Positions 1 to 9,603 of a stretch of 48,125 bases of DNA are shown here, one piece after another (position 1 is the first letter of the stretch; each line of letters opens with the position of its first letter). A program made the translations under genes and the position numbers. The notes under the pieces are model-generated. The model was not told where the DNA came from and did no database searches. It worked only from the letters and a program-made list of their open reading frames with translations. Origin of the DNA: Clostridiales bacterium UBA7285 (GTDB lineage: Bacteria; Bacillota; Clostridia; Peptostreptococcales; Anaerovoracaceae); assembly GCA_002472145.1 (NCBI GenBank), contig DKRJ01000006.1:1-48125 (forward strand), read 5' to 3'.

Positions 1-64
1 GACTTTTGGCGACCTAATCATTGATATATTATTCCCGCATGAGTCGGGTCGCAGGAGGCGAACA

Positions 65-907
65 ATGAAATTCTGGAAAATGAACGGCGCCGGAAACGAT
101 TTCATAATCGTAAACAACATCGAAGAACGCATCCCGGCGGAGAAACACAGCGAGATCGTAAAGACGCTCTGCGAGAGGCATCTGTCCATCGGAGCCGACG
201 GCATGATGTTCGTCGACAAACCTCAGCAGGGCGGTGATTACAAGATGACGTATTATAACTCGGACGGGAGTCTGGGTGAAATGTGCGGAAACGGGGCACG
301 CTGCATCAGCAGGTACGGCTACGAAAACGGCCTCGCCGGAGAGACGCAGCGTATTGAGACTACAGCCGGACTCGTTACAGGACAGCGCATTACGAAAAGA
401 CAGTATAAGGTAAGACTGAACGACCCTACCACCGTCAAACTCGACTGTCCTGTGACGATAGACGGCACCGAGTACGAGTGCTCTTACGTCGAACTCGGAG
501 ACCCTGGCCTGCCTCACGCGGTTGTCCCGGTGAAAGGGCTTAAGGACTTCCCTGCAGACAAACTGTTCGCCCTCGGGCGCAAGATGCGCTACGCGGACGT
601 CTTCCCTAAAGGAGCTAACGTGAACTTCTACGAGATCCTGGGCGAAGATCACGTCCTGGAGCGCACATACGAGCGCGGAGTCGAGGATTTCACATACGCG
701 TGCGGCACCGGCACAGGGTCGCTGGTCACGGTTTTGACGCTGCTCGGAAAGGTCAGCGGCAGGAACGTGCGCGTCGACATGCGCGGCGGACAACTCATCA
801 TCGACATCGACAGGAACGATGACGGGACGATCAAAAACTTATTCCTCACCGGTCCTACCAATATCGTCGCCAAAGGAGAGGTCTACGACGAAGACCTCGT
901 TCTTTAG
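65..907 (+). CDS. dapF: Diaminopimelate epimerase
   Basis: Converts LL- to meso-diaminopimelate in the cytoplasm, the penultimate step to lysine and the source of the peptidoglycan cross-link residue. The 280-residue product has normal family length. Both catalytic cysteines of this cofactor-independent racemase are visible: C74 in the EMCGNGARC motif and C213 in YACGTGTGS. The N-terminal substrate loop NGAGNDF is also intact. The start is fixed by a GGAGG ribosome binding site a few bases upstream. It is followed by a short hairpin and then by a transporter gene; lysA, the next enzyme of the pathway, is 1.5 kb downstream on the same strand. The identification is secure. I did not assign its own promoter, which may lie before the window. 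Confidence 0.97.
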   Translation: MKFWKMNGAGNDFIIVNNIEERIPAEKHSEIVKTLCERHLSIGADGMMFVDKPQQGGDYKMTYYNSDGSLGEMCGNGARCISRYGYENGLAGETQRIETTAGLVTGQRITKRQYKVRLNDPTTVKLDCPVTIDGTEYECSYVELGDPGLPHAVVPVKGLKDFPADKLFALGRKMRYADVFPKGANVNFYEILGEDHVLERTYERGVEDFTYACGTGTGSLVTVLTLLGKVSGRNVRVDMRGGQLIIDIDRNDDGTIKNLFLTGPTNIVAKGEVYDEDLVL

Positions 908-912
908 GCGCT

Positions 913-930
913 GCCCTTCCGAAGGGCTTT
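913..930 (+). terminator. Possible weak terminator after dapF
   Basis: Short perfect hairpin (GCCCTT, three-base loop, AAGGGC) just after the dapF stop, followed by only four T residues. It may end the dapF transcript partially. Confidence 0.5.
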
Positions 931-1074
931 TACGGTCCTGCACGCTGAGGGCGCTGCGCGCAGCATTTTATCCATGGGTTTGATCGCTTAAGTCAGGTCT
1001 CTCCGGTCGTTAGGGGGAAACGGAGGGAAAGGCATTGCGGCAAATTAAATATATTTGTTATTTTGGAGGGTATT

Positions 1075-2358
1075 ATGGACAAAAAAACAGTAGCAAAGAA
1101 CTACCGGTTCCTCGCCATCATGGTCAGCGCCATGGTACTGGGATGCATCTTCGGATGGCTGTTCCCTACCGGTGCCGGACACATCGAGGCTCTCGGACAG
1201 GTATTCATCAACATGATGTTCTGCGTCGTCGTTCCGCTCGTATTCTCGTCGATCGCCGGCTCGATCGCGAACATGAAGAGCAGGAAGCGCGCAGGCAAGA
1301 TCATGGGCACGACGATCCTCACGTTCGTCGTGACCGGCGCGATCGCAGCCGTCATCATGTTCGTTCTCATGAAGATCTTCCCGCCTGTATTAGAGGCGTG
1401 GACGGACATCGAATCCGAAGAAGTCGGTGAGCACGCTACGATGTCGGAGATGGTCGTTAACTTCTTTACGGCCAGCGACTTCGTAGGACTCCTCAGCCGC
1501 AGAGCGATGCTTCCTCTGATCGTATTCTCGATCATCTTCGGTTTTGCGACTAACCTTGCGGGCGAAAAAGCCCAACTCGTGGCGAACTGGCTGGAAAGCC
1601 TCACGAACGTGATGCTGAAGTTCGTCCAGATCATCACTTACTACGCACCTATCGCTTTCTTCGCGATCTTCGCCAACCTGATCGCTGACTACGGTTCGCA
1701 GGTAACCTCGGCATACGGACGTGCGCTTCTCGTTTACTATCCGCTCTGCTTCGTCTATCTGTTCACCGCGTTCCCTCTCTTTGCCCGCTTTGGCGGCGGA
1801 AAGCACGGCATCAGCACGATGATGAAACACATCGCCCGCCCTGCTATCGTTTCGCTGGGAACCTGCTCTTCGGTAGCGACCATCCCTACTAACCTTCAGG
1901 AATGCGAAGAAACCGGTGTCTCTAAGGACGTTTCCGACATGGTCATCCCTCTCGGCGCTACGATGCACATGGACGGCTCCTGCTTCAGTTGCGTACTGAA
2001 GATCGCCTTCGTGCTCGGAGTGTTCGGAGAGCAGCTCTCCTGGAGCAGACTCCCGTTCGTGGTGCTGGTTGCGGTTCTCTCGTCGGTCGGAATGTCCGGT
2101 GTGCCAGGCGGCGGATATATCGGCGAGTACATCATATGCTCCATCTTCTTCCCTAACCAGATGGATCTCGCGTTCCCTATCCTCGTAGCGATCGGCAACA
2201 TCGTCGACCCTCCGGCAACGATGATCAACGCCGCTGGCGACTACGTCGTTTCCTACATCGTTTCGCGCTTTGTCGACGGAAAAGACTGGCTCGATAAAGT
2301 CCTCGCCAGGAAGGCAGAGGAAGCGCCTAAGGCAGAAGACACTCCTGCCGAGGCTTAG
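1075..2358 (+). CDS. Dicarboxylate/amino acid:cation symporter (DAACS family)
   Basis: Integral membrane transporter of the sodium/proton-coupled glutamate/dicarboxylate family, about 427 residues. Its hydrophobic segments alternate with the conserved re-entrant loop and substrate regions: PLGATMHMDGS (family NMDGT motif) and the VPGGGYIGEY loop, with an ASPL-like IVDPPATMINAAGD segment near the C terminus. I chose the ATG at 1075 because GGAGGG lies 5-10 bases before it; a longer reading from a TTG at 1063 would place that ribosome binding site inside the gene. The C-terminal tail is short and rich in Lys, Ala and Glu. The substrate cannot be read from the sequence; amino acids or C4-dicarboxylates are likely. 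Its position between dapF and lysA may be coincidental. Confidence 0.9.
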   Translation: MDKKTVAKNYRFLAIMVSAMVLGCIFGWLFPTGAGHIEALGQVFINMMFCVVVPLVFSSIAGSIANMKSRKRAGKIMGTTILTFVVTGAIAAVIMFVLMKIFPPVLEAWTDIESEEVGEHATMSEMVVNFFTASDFVGLLSRRAMLPLIVFSIIFGFATNLAGEKAQLVANWLESLTNVMLKFVQIITYYAPIAFFAIFANLIADYGSQVTSAYGRALLVYYPLCFVYLFTAFPLFARFGGGKHGISTMMKHIARPAIVSLGTCSSVATIPTNLQECEETGVSKDVSDMVIPLGATMHMDGSCFSCVLKIAFVLGVFGEQLSWSRLPFVVLVAVLSSVGMSGVPGGGYIGEYIICSIFFPNQMDLAFPILVAIGNIVDPPATMINAAGDYVVSYIVSRFVDGKDWLDKVLARKAEEAPKAEDTPAEA

Positions 2359-2370
2359 TTATATCATCTA

Positions 2371-2410
2371 AGCGCGTCCGGCTCCCCGGGTGCCGGGCGT
2401 GCTTTATTTT
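2371..2410 (+). terminator. Rho-independent terminator after the symporter
   Basis: GC-rich hairpin (arms 2371-2382 and 2392-2403) followed by the T-rich run TTTATTTTT. It separates the symporter from lysA. Confidence 0.8.
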
Positions 2411-2470
2411 TCAAACTAAAAGGGGTATACTTACTACATCATAAAAGCCAAAAGGGGGCGAAGGAAAAAA

Positions 2471-3772
2471 ATGATCTGTGACAACATCACCATCGACAAA
2501 AACACAGGACATCTTCTCTTTGCGGGACAGGACACAGTCGAACTCGCTAAGCAGTACGGTACGCCTCTGTACCTTCTCGACGAGGATAAGATCCGCGAGA
2601 AATGCCGCATCTATAAGGCTGCTTTCCGCAAGTACTTCGGTGAGAGCGCAATGCCGCTTTACGCCAGCAAAGCGAATTCTTTCAAGCAGATCTATAAGAT
2701 CATGACCGAGGAAGACATGGGCATCGATGTCGTCTCCGCGGGCGAGATCTACACGGCGCTTGAGGCGGGCTACGATCTGAGCAGAGCGTACTTCCACAGC
2801 AATAACAAGACTGACTGGGACGTCGCTTACGCCATCGACAACGGAGTCGGATACTTCGTGGCCGATAACGAGGAAGAGATCAAAGTCATCGAGCGCGAAG
2901 CAGGCCTTCGCGGGCTCAGGCAGAAGGTCCTCCTCCGTCTGACACCGGGCATCGACCCTCACACATATGAAGCGATCTCGACCGGGAAAGTCGACTCTAA
3001 ATTCGGCAGCGCCATCGAGACCGGACAGGCCGAAGAGATCACGGCCTTCACACTCAAGCAGCCTCACGTCGAACTCGTCGGCTTCCACTGCCACCTCGGT
3101 TCGCAGGTATTCACTGACGACGTATTCGAACGCGCGGGCGTGATCATGCTCGACTTCATAGCCGACATGAAGAAAAAATACGGCTATATGGCACAGCAGC
3201 TCGATCTGGGCGGAGGCTACGGCGTCCGCTACGTTGAAGACGACGGATATCTGGACGTCGACAAGAAAGTCGGCGAGGTCGCCAAAGCCTGCAAAGACGA
3301 ATGCGCTAAACTCGGCATCGATCTCCCTGAGATCCACATGGAACCGGGCAGGAGCATCGTCGCCGACGCCGGAATGACTTTGTACACTGTCGGGACCGTA
3401 AAAAAGATCCCGGGATACAAGAATTACGTCTCCATCGACGGCGGCATGCCTGACAACCCGAGATTCGCTCTGTATAAGAGCAGATACACGTGCCTGCTTG
3501 CCAATAAGATGAACGAAAAATGCGACTTCGAGTGTTCTCTCGTCGGCAGATGCTGCGAGAGCGGAGACATCATCGCTGAGCACGTCATGTTCCCTTCGAG
3601 CGTGACTCGCTACGACACTGCCGCCGTCTGCACTACCGGCGCTTACAACTACTCGATGGCGTCAAATTACAACAGGCTTCCGAGGCCGCCTATCGTAATG
3701 CTGAAAGGCGGTACGAGTTATGTTGCAGTCCGCCGCGAAAGCCTGCAGGACCTCGTCAGGAACGACGAATAG
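2471..3772 (+). CDS. lysA: Diaminopimelate decarboxylase
   Basis: PLP enzyme of fold type III that decarboxylates meso-diaminopimelate to L-lysine. The 433-residue product matches the family. K67 in YASKANS is the PLP Schiff-base lysine, HCHLGSQ is the conserved barrel motif, GGGYG binds the phosphate, EPGR contacts PLP, and RCCESGD supplies the active-site cysteine from the partner subunit. The start is preceded by a purine-rich AAGGA. A strong terminator follows. Lysine synthesis thus lies about 9 kb from a lysine degradation operon, so opposite regulation by lysine would be expected; I saw no L-box riboswitch in the short (about 60-base) upstream stretch. Confidence 0.97.
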   Translation: MICDNITIDKNTGHLLFAGQDTVELAKQYGTPLYLLDEDKIREKCRIYKAAFRKYFGESAMPLYASKANSFKQIYKIMTEEDMGIDVVSAGEIYTALEAGYDLSRAYFHSNNKTDWDVAYAIDNGVGYFVADNEEEIKVIEREAGLRGLRQKVLLRLTPGIDPHTYEAISTGKVDSKFGSAIETGQAEEITAFTLKQPHVELVGFHCHLGSQVFTDDVFERAGVIMLDFIADMKKKYGYMAQQLDLGGGYGVRYVEDDGYLDVDKKVGEVAKACKDECAKLGIDLPEIHMEPGRSIVADAGMTLYTVGTVKKIPGYKNYVSIDGGMPDNPRFALYKSRYTCLLANKMNEKCDFECSLVGRCCESGDIIAEHVMFPSSVTRYDTAAVCTTGAYNYSMASNYNRLPRPPIVMLKGGTSYVAVRRESLQDLVRNDE

Positions 3773-3844
3773 TCCAGGCCTCATCGGGTCCCGCCTGATT
3801 TCTCCGTTTCACCCGGGATCCAACTGAGTCAATACGTCAATACG

Positions 3845-3876
3845 CGGGCCGGCTCTTTCAGCCGGTCCCGTTTTTT
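3845..3876 (+). terminator. Rho-independent terminator after lysA
   Basis: Stem of CGGGCCGGCT against AGCCGGTCCCG with loop CTTTC, followed by six T residues. Strong intrinsic terminator. The remaining 3877-4042 stretch is AT-rich and probably holds the promoter of the next gene. Confidence 0.9.
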
Positions 3877-4042
3877 CTCAACAAATACCGGAGCGCGGCA
3901 TATTGCCGCATGACATGCAGGAATGCAGATGCGGGTCGGATTTTTGTTAAAAAACTTTAATTGACCTAAAATTTAGATCAACTTATCGGTGCTGAGGTTG
4001 ATTTTGCGCCCCGAGGGTATATGATGATACCGAGGCGGAAAT

Positions 4043-5146
4043 ATGAATGTAAAATCAAAATTTGACATGCACTGCCACGTGCAGGGCGGTTCGGTAGATG
4101 CCGGCATCCCTCTCGAGAGGTACGCCGGCATCCTGATGGAAAAAGGCTTTGACGGCATGCTCGTGACCGACCACGACTCCTTCAAGGGGTACGACGACTT
4201 CGTAAAGCGCTTCGGGGGAAACGTCATGAGGTTCGAGGTGCGCCATGACCCGTCGGAAATTCCCGGGAAGGCCGGGATCGACGCGTATGACGGGAAAGAC
4301 GGGATCGGTTCGTCTGATGGTGAAGACGGGATCGACGCATCCGACGGTAAAGCCGGCGCGCAGACATATGAAAAGGAATTCGTCATCCTCAGGGGTGTAG
4401 AATACGATACGATAAACGCGGGACATTTCATCGTCATAATGCCCGACGGCGTGGAACCCATGTTCCTCACGATACGCGGTATGAACGTGAATATGCTCAT
4501 CAACGCGGTGCACCAGCTCGGAGGTATCCTCGGCCCGGCACACCCTTACGGCGCGAGAAGTTCCAGCGCAATGTTCTGCTTTAAAATGAGGCGCGACCCG
4601 TCTATCGTCTCTAAATGCGACTTTCTGGAGGGGTTCAACACGTGCGAGCCGTATAAGGCAAACGAGCGTGCGCGGGTGCTGGCGAGGAAATATAACATCC
4701 AGTGCACCGGAGGCTCCGACTCGCATCGCGAGCGCCACGTCGGTTCTGCGTTCACCGTCTTTGACAGGCCGATCAGATGCAACAACGATCTGATCGCGTG
4801 CATTAAGGAGCACGGGATAGAGACGTTCGGCGGGCGCGAGCGCGACTTTAAATTCTTCCACGTATTCAGGAACGCACCGTTCATGACGTATCCGTTCAAG
4901 ATATACAACGCGGGGATCAGCATTCTGCGCGCACATACGCGCCGCAGGCTTGTGGACGATTTCTTCTCATTCGTGAGTATGCGCGCTTTCAAGGACGCGG
5001 ATGCGCTGAGCGGCCGAGCCGAACGATACGGCGATAGTGACCGCCCTCGCCGCTGTGCAGCGGGCGAAGCTGACGATCGTCCTCATGAGTGCAAGCCAGT
5101 TCACTGCAAGATCGTCGATCGCGCTGTGACGCGGGAAAGTAAATGA
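4043..5146 (+). CDS. PHP-domain metal-dependent phosphoesterase with an internal 9-residue repeat
   Basis: The N terminus MHCHVQGG and the later LVTDHDSF, HPYG and GGSDSH motifs are the metal-binding histidine/aspartate sets of the PHP superfamily, so a hydrolytic phosphoesterase role is likely; the substrate is unknown. The 367-residue product is interrupted at residues 74-109 by four 9-residue units of the type DGxDGIxxS, a Gly/Asp-rich low-complexity insert between two PHP strands. The C-terminal 45 or so residues are rich in Arg, Cys and Asp and do not resemble the rest, so the true C terminus may have been altered. A GAGGCGG ribosome binding site precedes the ATG. It is a single gene facing a convergent neighbour. 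Confidence 0.8.
   Translation: MNVKSKFDMHCHVQGGSVDAGIPLERYAGILMEKGFDGMLVTDHDSFKGYDDFVKRFGGNVMRFEVRHDPSEIPGKAGIDAYDGKDGIGSSDGEDGIDASDGKAGAQTYEKEFVILRGVEYDTINAGHFIVIMPDGVEPMFLTIRGMNVNMLINAVHQLGGILGPAHPYGARSSSAMFCFKMRRDPSIVSKCDFLEGFNTCEPYKANERARVLARKYNIQCTGGSDSHRERHVGSAFTVFDRPIRCNNDLIACIKEHGIETFGGRERDFKFFHVFRNAPFMTYPFKIYNAGISILRAHTRRRLVDDFFSFVSMRAFKDADALSGRAERYGDSDRPRRCAAGEADDRPHECKPVHCKIVDRAVTRESK
4262..4369 (+). repeat. Four in-frame 27-bp coding repeats inside the PHP gene
   Basis: Residues 74-109 of the PHP protein form four degenerate 9-residue units (PGKAGIDAY, DGKDGIGSS, DGEDGIDAS, DGKAGAQTY). The units are also similar at nucleotide level, so this looks like an expanded tandem repeat. 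Confidence 0.8.
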
Positions 5147-5166
5147 CCCGATCCGGGATCAGGACG

Positions 5167-5736
5167 TCAGACACGCGGGGAAACGCTCAGTTCCTTCGCG
5201 TGTTTTAGTATGTCGACGATCCCGATGTAGACGAGTTCTACCCCAATGTATTCCATGTGGCGGTAGATGTTGGCTGACGGATCGAGCAGAAGAAGTATCG
5301 ACAGCGTGAAGCCGACCGCCGATAAAAACAGCGGCATGCCCCAGTTCTTTATTTTGTTCGCCATTCTGTAGATAGAAAGATTGAGATGGTTTACCGACCT
5401 GAATAATCCGAGCACGCCCCAGACGACGCCGATCAGGCCGTACGCCCCGTTTCCGCGCGCGATGACGATGACGCCCGTTACGCAGTACATGATCCCGCGG
5501 GCCATGATATTCGTATCCATGGTGCGGTATTCTCTGATGCTTACTGAATAGAGGATCAGCGGGACTCCCCTGACGATCATCACCGCGCCGAGCAGGTACG
5601 GCAGATACTGGTAGTGAAAATCTGCGGCAAAAATAAAATTGACGCCGAGCACCGCCATCAGGCAGTCCATCACAAGCAGGAATACGTTCACGCCGCGGCG
5701 CGTTTTTTCGGCTCCGGTGAGGTCAGATGGTTTCAT
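5167..5736 (-). CDS. DUF308 (HdeD-like) small membrane protein
   Basis: About 189 residues with roughly six hydrophobic segments arranged as paired helices, typical of the DUF308/HdeD group of small integral membrane proteins of unknown function. I set the start at 5736 (MKPSDLTG) because the predicted protein then begins with a short cytoplasmic lead before the first helix and is preceded by AAAGGATAGGG; an upstream ATG at 5775 would overlap the probable promoter region. It lies downstream of nifJ on the same strand but behind a terminator, so it is probably transcribed alone. No function is assigned. Confidence 0.7.
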   Translation of the reverse strand: MKPSDLTGAEKTRRGVNVFLLVMDCLMAVLGVNFIFAADFHYQYLPYLLGAVMIVRGVPLILYSVSIREYRTMDTNIMARGIMYCVTGVIVIARGNGAYGLIGVVWGVLGLFRSVNHLNLSIYRMANKIKNWGMPLFLSAVGFTLSILLLLDPSANIYRHMEYIGVELVYIGIVDILKHAKELSVSPRV

Positions 5737-5797
5737 GTTTAGCCCTATCCTTTCTATACTCAATCCTACCACCAAAGCGAAAACGCGACAAACTAAA

Positions 5798-5826
5798 AGA
5801 CCGGAAGGTTTATCACCCTCCGGTCT
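5798..5826 (-). terminator. Rho-independent terminator after nifJ
   Basis: Perfect 7-bp outer stem (AGACCGG/CCGGTCT), extended by GAGGG/CCTTC pairing, followed on the minus strand by TTTTAG. Confidence 0.85.
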
Positions 5827-5862
5827 GTCTTTTGTTTCCGGCTGTACCGCCTCGGGATGAGA

Positions 5863-8800
5863 CTAATGCTCTTCCTTCACTTCTTCCTCGTAGCTTTCCT
5901 TCAGAGCCTGGAAGTGCTGATAGCGCTCCTTCGACTCCTTCTCAGCCTCGGTGAAGAGTTTCTCGGCTCTCTCAGGGAATCTCTTCGTGAGCGAGTTGTA
6001 ACGGACTTCGCCCATGATGAAGTCTCTGTAGCTCTCGGTCGCCTCTTTGCTGTCGATGATCAGAGGGTTCTTGCCTTCCTTTGCGAGGTCAGGGTTGAAT
6101 CTGATCAGGTTCCAGTATCCGGAGTTGACCGCGTGCTTCATCTCTTCCTGAGACTTATTCATGCCGGCCTTGACGCCGTGGTTGATGCAAGGCGCGTAAG
6201 CGATGATGAGGGAAGGTCCGTCATAGGCTTCGGCCTCGCGGATCGCCTGCAGCGTCTGAGCCTGGTTGGCGCCCATCGCAACCTGCGCTACGTAGATGTA
6301 GCCGTATGCCATGGCGATCTGTACCATATCCTTCTTCTTTACGCTCTTGCCGGCGGAAGCGAACTTAGCGACAGCGCCCATAGGGGTCGACTTCGAGGAC
6401 TGTCCGCCTGTGTTGGAGTATACCTCGGTATCGAATATCATGACGTTTACGTTCTCACCGCTCGCGAGTACGTGGTCGAGTCCGCCGTAGCCGATATCGT
6501 AAGCCCATCCGTCACCGCCGAAGATCCAGATCGAAGGTTTGACGAGCATGTCTTTGTTTTCAACGACGTATTTAGCGTCCTCGTTAGTCGCAGCGAGTTT
6601 CTCTGCCGCTTCTGCGAGGGCTTTGCCGGCCTTTTCAGAGACTTCCGCGTCTTCCATGCCGTCCAGCCACGCTTTGGCGGTGCCGCCCAGGACGCTCTCG
6701 AGTCTTTCGACGTGAGATTTCAGTTCCTGACGGCGAGCCTTGACAGAGATGGCCATGCCGTAGCCGTATTCGGCGTTGTCTTCAAAGAGGGAGTTAGCCC
6801 ACGCCGGGCCTCTGCCCTGCTTGTTGACCGTGTAAGGCATGCTAGGAAGCGAGTTGCCCCAGATGGACGAGCATCCCGTCGCGTTGGCGATGATCATTCT
6901 GTCGCCGAAGAGCTGTGTGACGAGTTTAGCGTAAGGCGATTCGCCGCATCCCGGGCACGCACCCGAGAACTCGAGCAGCGGGGTCAGGAACTGCGAGCCC
7001 TTGACCGTGCTTGCCTTGAACGGCGTCTCTTTCTCGTCTACGTTCGCGTAGAGGTAGTCGAACTTCGTCTGCTGCTTGCAGAGGACTTCGTCGTCGACAG
7101 GTACCATCTTGATGGCTTTGTCCTTAGCGATGCATGTCTCGGCGCAGGATCCGCAGCCTGTGCAATCGAACGCGGAGATGCCCATCGTGAAGAACTGTCC
7201 GTCTTTCTGTGCTCCCTTAAGAGGTGCGCAGTCGCCGTTTACTTTATTCACTTCGTCTCCCTCGAGCACGAAAGGTCTGATGACCGCGTGCGGGCAGACG
7301 TAAGCGCACATGTTGCACTGGATGCACTTATCCTTATCCCAGACAGGAACGTCGGTCGCGATGCCGCGCTTCTCGTAGGCAGCTGTGCCGTTCGGAACGA
7401 GTCCGGTAGGCGTAGGCAGGAACGCGGATACAGGGATCGAGTCTCCGTCCATGTGAGCGTAAGGATAGAGGATGTCGTTCAGGTACTTCGTCGTGAACTC
7501 GTCGCGTCCTACGTACTTGATCGGCTCTTCGTCGTCGGAAGCGTTCTTCCAGCTTTCAGGGACGTTTACCTTATGTACTCTCTGAAGTCCGGCGTCTACG
7601 GCGGCGATGTTCATGTTGACGATGTTGTCGCCCTTCTTGCCGTACGTCTTTTTGATGGCTTCCTTCATGTATGTGGTTGCGTCCTCGATTGGGATGATGT
7701 TTGCGATTTTGAAGAACGCGGCCTGGAGAACTGTGTTCGTCCTTCTGGCTCCGAGTCCGATCTCCTTTGCGGCGTCCACAGCGTCGCAGGTGTAGAAGTT
7801 GATGTCGTTGTTAGCGATGTATCTCTTTACGGACGCAGGGAGATGCTGTTCGAGTTCGGCGTCTGACCACGTGCAGTTGAGCAGAAAGCTTCCGCCCTTC
7901 TTAACGTCTTCGACGATCTTATATTTCTTGATATATGCTTCGTTATGGCATGCGACAAAGTCAGCCTGCTTGATGTAGTACGTCGACTTGATCGGCTTGT
8001 CTCCGAAGCGCAGGTGGGAGATCGTCACGCCGCCCGACTTCTTCGAGTCGTACTGGAAGTACGCCTGTACTTTTTTGTCGGTGTGGTCGCCGATGATCTT
8101 GACGCTGTTTTTGTTCGCGCCGACTGTTCCGTCCGCGCCGAGTCCCCAGAATTTGCATGCGACTGTTCCTTCCGGAGCGGTGTCAGGATAGTGCGAAGGC
8201 GTGAGCGAAAGATGCGTGACGTCGTCGTTGATGGAGATGGTGAATTCCTTCTTCGGGTTCGCGGATTCGAGATTCTCGAATACTCCGAGGATGTCTCCCG
8301 GCTGAACGTCTTTCGAGCCGAGGCCGTAGCGTCCGCGAAGGACTTCGATGTCCTGGAACTCGGTCCCTCTGAGAGCCGACACGATGTCGAGGTAGAGAGG
8401 TTCGCCGATCGATCCCGGTTCCTTAGTCCTGTCGAGGACCGCGATCTTCTTCACTGTCTTAGGAAGAACGGCGAGCATGTACTTCGGTGAGAACGGTCTG
8501 TAGAGATGTACCTCGAGGATGCCGACTTTCTGTCCTTTTGCGAGCATGTGGTCGATGAGTTCCTCTGCGGCCTCGCATGCTGAACCCATCGCTGCGATCA
8601 CGTACTCCGCGTCAGGTGCGCCGTAGTAGTTGAAAGGCTTGTAGTCGGTGCCGATCTTTTTGTTGACGTCGTCCATGTACTTCGCCACGATGTCAGGCAT
8701 GGCGTCATAGTCGCGGTTGCTAGCTTCCTTATGCTGGAAGAACGTCTCCGGCTGCTCGGCAGGCCCGAGAGAATGCGGATGTGTCGGATTGAGCGCGCCT

Positions 8801-9411
8801 TCTCTGAATATCTTTACAGCGTCCCAGTCCACCATCGATTTGAGTTCATCGTAGTCCCACATCTCGATCTTCTGGTTCTCGTGTGAGGTCCTGAATCCGT
8901 CAAAGAAATGGAGTACAGGCATGCTTCCCTCGATCGCGGACAGATGCGCTACTGCTGCCAGATCCATTACCTGCTGTACGCTGTTGGAGCAGAGCATAGT
9001 GAATCCGGTCTGGCGAACGCCCATGACGTCCGAATGATCTCCGAAAATCGAGAGCGCGTGTGTGGCGATCGCTCTCGCCGAAACATGGAACACTGCCGGG
9101 GTATGCTCGCCGGCGAGCTTATACATGTTCGGGATCATGAGGAGAAGGCCCTGTGAAGCTGTGAACGTCGATGTGTACGATCCCGCGGAAACGGAGCCGT
9201 GCACCGCGCCTGCCGCGCCGCCCTCGGCCTGCATCTCGACGATCTTTACCTTCTCGCCGAAGATGTTCTCTCTTCCGTCGGAGACCCACTCATCCATACT
9301 TTCAGCCATTGGTGAGGATGGCGTGATAGGGTAGATAGCCGCTACCTCTGTAAACGCATACGCTACGTGAGCAGCAGCGGTGTTGCCATCCATTGTCTTA
9401 AGTTTTCTCAT
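5863..9411 (-). CDS. nifJ: Pyruvate:ferredoxin (flavodoxin) oxidoreductase, single-chain
   Basis: Oxidises pyruvate to acetyl-CoA and CO2 while reducing ferredoxin; the central redox entry step of clostridial fermentation. The 1182-residue chain carries all domains in order: N-terminal pyrimidine-binding domain with YPITPSSPMAE, the EKR middle domain, a two-cluster ferredoxin domain (CIQCNMCAYVCP and CTGCGSCAETC), then the TPP-binding domain with ACPGCGESPY and GGDGWAYDIGYGG. Length and architecture match a complete enzyme. The ribosome binding site GGAAGGAGATG lies upstream. Its promoter region shares a TGTATACAC motif with that of the atoE-type gene. The acetyl-CoA it makes is also the CoA donor for the Kce step of lysine fermentation. 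Confidence 0.97.
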   Translation of the reverse strand: MRKLKTMDGNTAAAHVAYAFTEVAAIYPITPSSPMAESMDEWVSDGRENIFGEKVKIVEMQAEGGAAGAVHGSVSAGSYTSTFTASQGLLLMIPNMYKLAGEHTPAVFHVSARAIATHALSIFGDHSDVMGVRQTGFTMLCSNSVQQVMDLAAVAHLSAIEGSMPVLHFFDGFRTSHENQKIEMWDYDELKSMVDWDAVKIFREGALNPTHPHSLGPAEQPETFFQHKEASNRDYDAMPDIVAKYMDDVNKKIGTDYKPFNYYGAPDAEYVIAAMGSACEAAEELIDHMLAKGQKVGILEVHLYRPFSPKYMLAVLPKTVKKIAVLDRTKEPGSIGEPLYLDIVSALRGTEFQDIEVLRGRYGLGSKDVQPGDILGVFENLESANPKKEFTISINDDVTHLSLTPSHYPDTAPEGTVACKFWGLGADGTVGANKNSVKIIGDHTDKKVQAYFQYDSKKSGGVTISHLRFGDKPIKSTYYIKQADFVACHNEAYIKKYKIVEDVKKGGSFLLNCTWSDAELEQHLPASVKRYIANNDINFYTCDAVDAAKEIGLGARRTNTVLQAAFFKIANIIPIEDATTYMKEAIKKTYGKKGDNIVNMNIAAVDAGLQRVHKVNVPESWKNASDDEEPIKYVGRDEFTTKYLNDILYPYAHMDGDSIPVSAFLPTPTGLVPNGTAAYEKRGIATDVPVWDKDKCIQCNMCAYVCPHAVIRPFVLEGDEVNKVNGDCAPLKGAQKDGQFFTMGISAFDCTGCGSCAETCIAKDKAIKMVPVDDEVLCKQQTKFDYLYANVDEKETPFKASTVKGSQFLTPLLEFSGACPGCGESPYAKLVTQLFGDRMIIANATGCSSIWGNSLPSMPYTVNKQGRGPAWANSLFEDNAEYGYGMAISVKARRQELKSHVERLESVLGGTAKAWLDGMEDAEVSEKAGKALAEAAEKLAATNEDAKYVVENKDMLVKPSIWIFGGDGWAYDIGYGGLDHVLASGENVNVMIFDTEVYSNTGGQSSKSTPMGAVAKFASAGKSVKKKDMVQIAMAYGYIYVAQVAMGANQAQTLQAIREAEAYDGPSLIIAYAPCINHGVKAGMNKSQEEMKHAVNSGYWNLIRFNPDLAKEGKNPLIIDSKEATESYRDFIMGEVRYNSLTKRFPERAEKLFTEAEKESKERYQHFQALKESYEEEVKEEH

Positions 9412-9477
9412 CTAGACATCTCCTTCCTAGATAAATATATATACGGCTGATACTAAAATTGTATACACGCTGAAATT

Positions 9478-9506
9478 ATATTACTATCTGAATTTCCTAA
9501 AGTCAA
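9478..9506 (-). promoter_or_regulatory. Predicted sigma-A promoter of nifJ
   Basis: On the minus strand, TTGACT (9501-9506), 17-base spacer, TAATAT (9478-9483). Transcription would start near 9471, so the TGTATACAC motif at 9460-9468 lies just inside the transcript, an operator-like position. Confidence 0.55.
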
Positions 9507-9603
9507 TAATTTAAACGCCCGATAAATGTGAAGAAATCGTGTAAAAAGATATAAAAAGCCGGCACACTTATGAAGTGTACCGGCCGGAATTCCAGCGCGA
9601 AAT

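Noticed and set aside
2411..2470. Lysine riboswitch before lysA
   Set aside because: The gap after the preceding terminator is only about 60 bases, far too short for an L-box of about 170 bases.
5857..7866. Long plus-strand open frame of 669 codons opposite nifJ
   Set aside because: It lies wholly antisense to the well-supported nifJ gene and encodes a Val/Arg/Asp-rich sequence without known motifs, typical of a shadow frame in GC-biased DNA.
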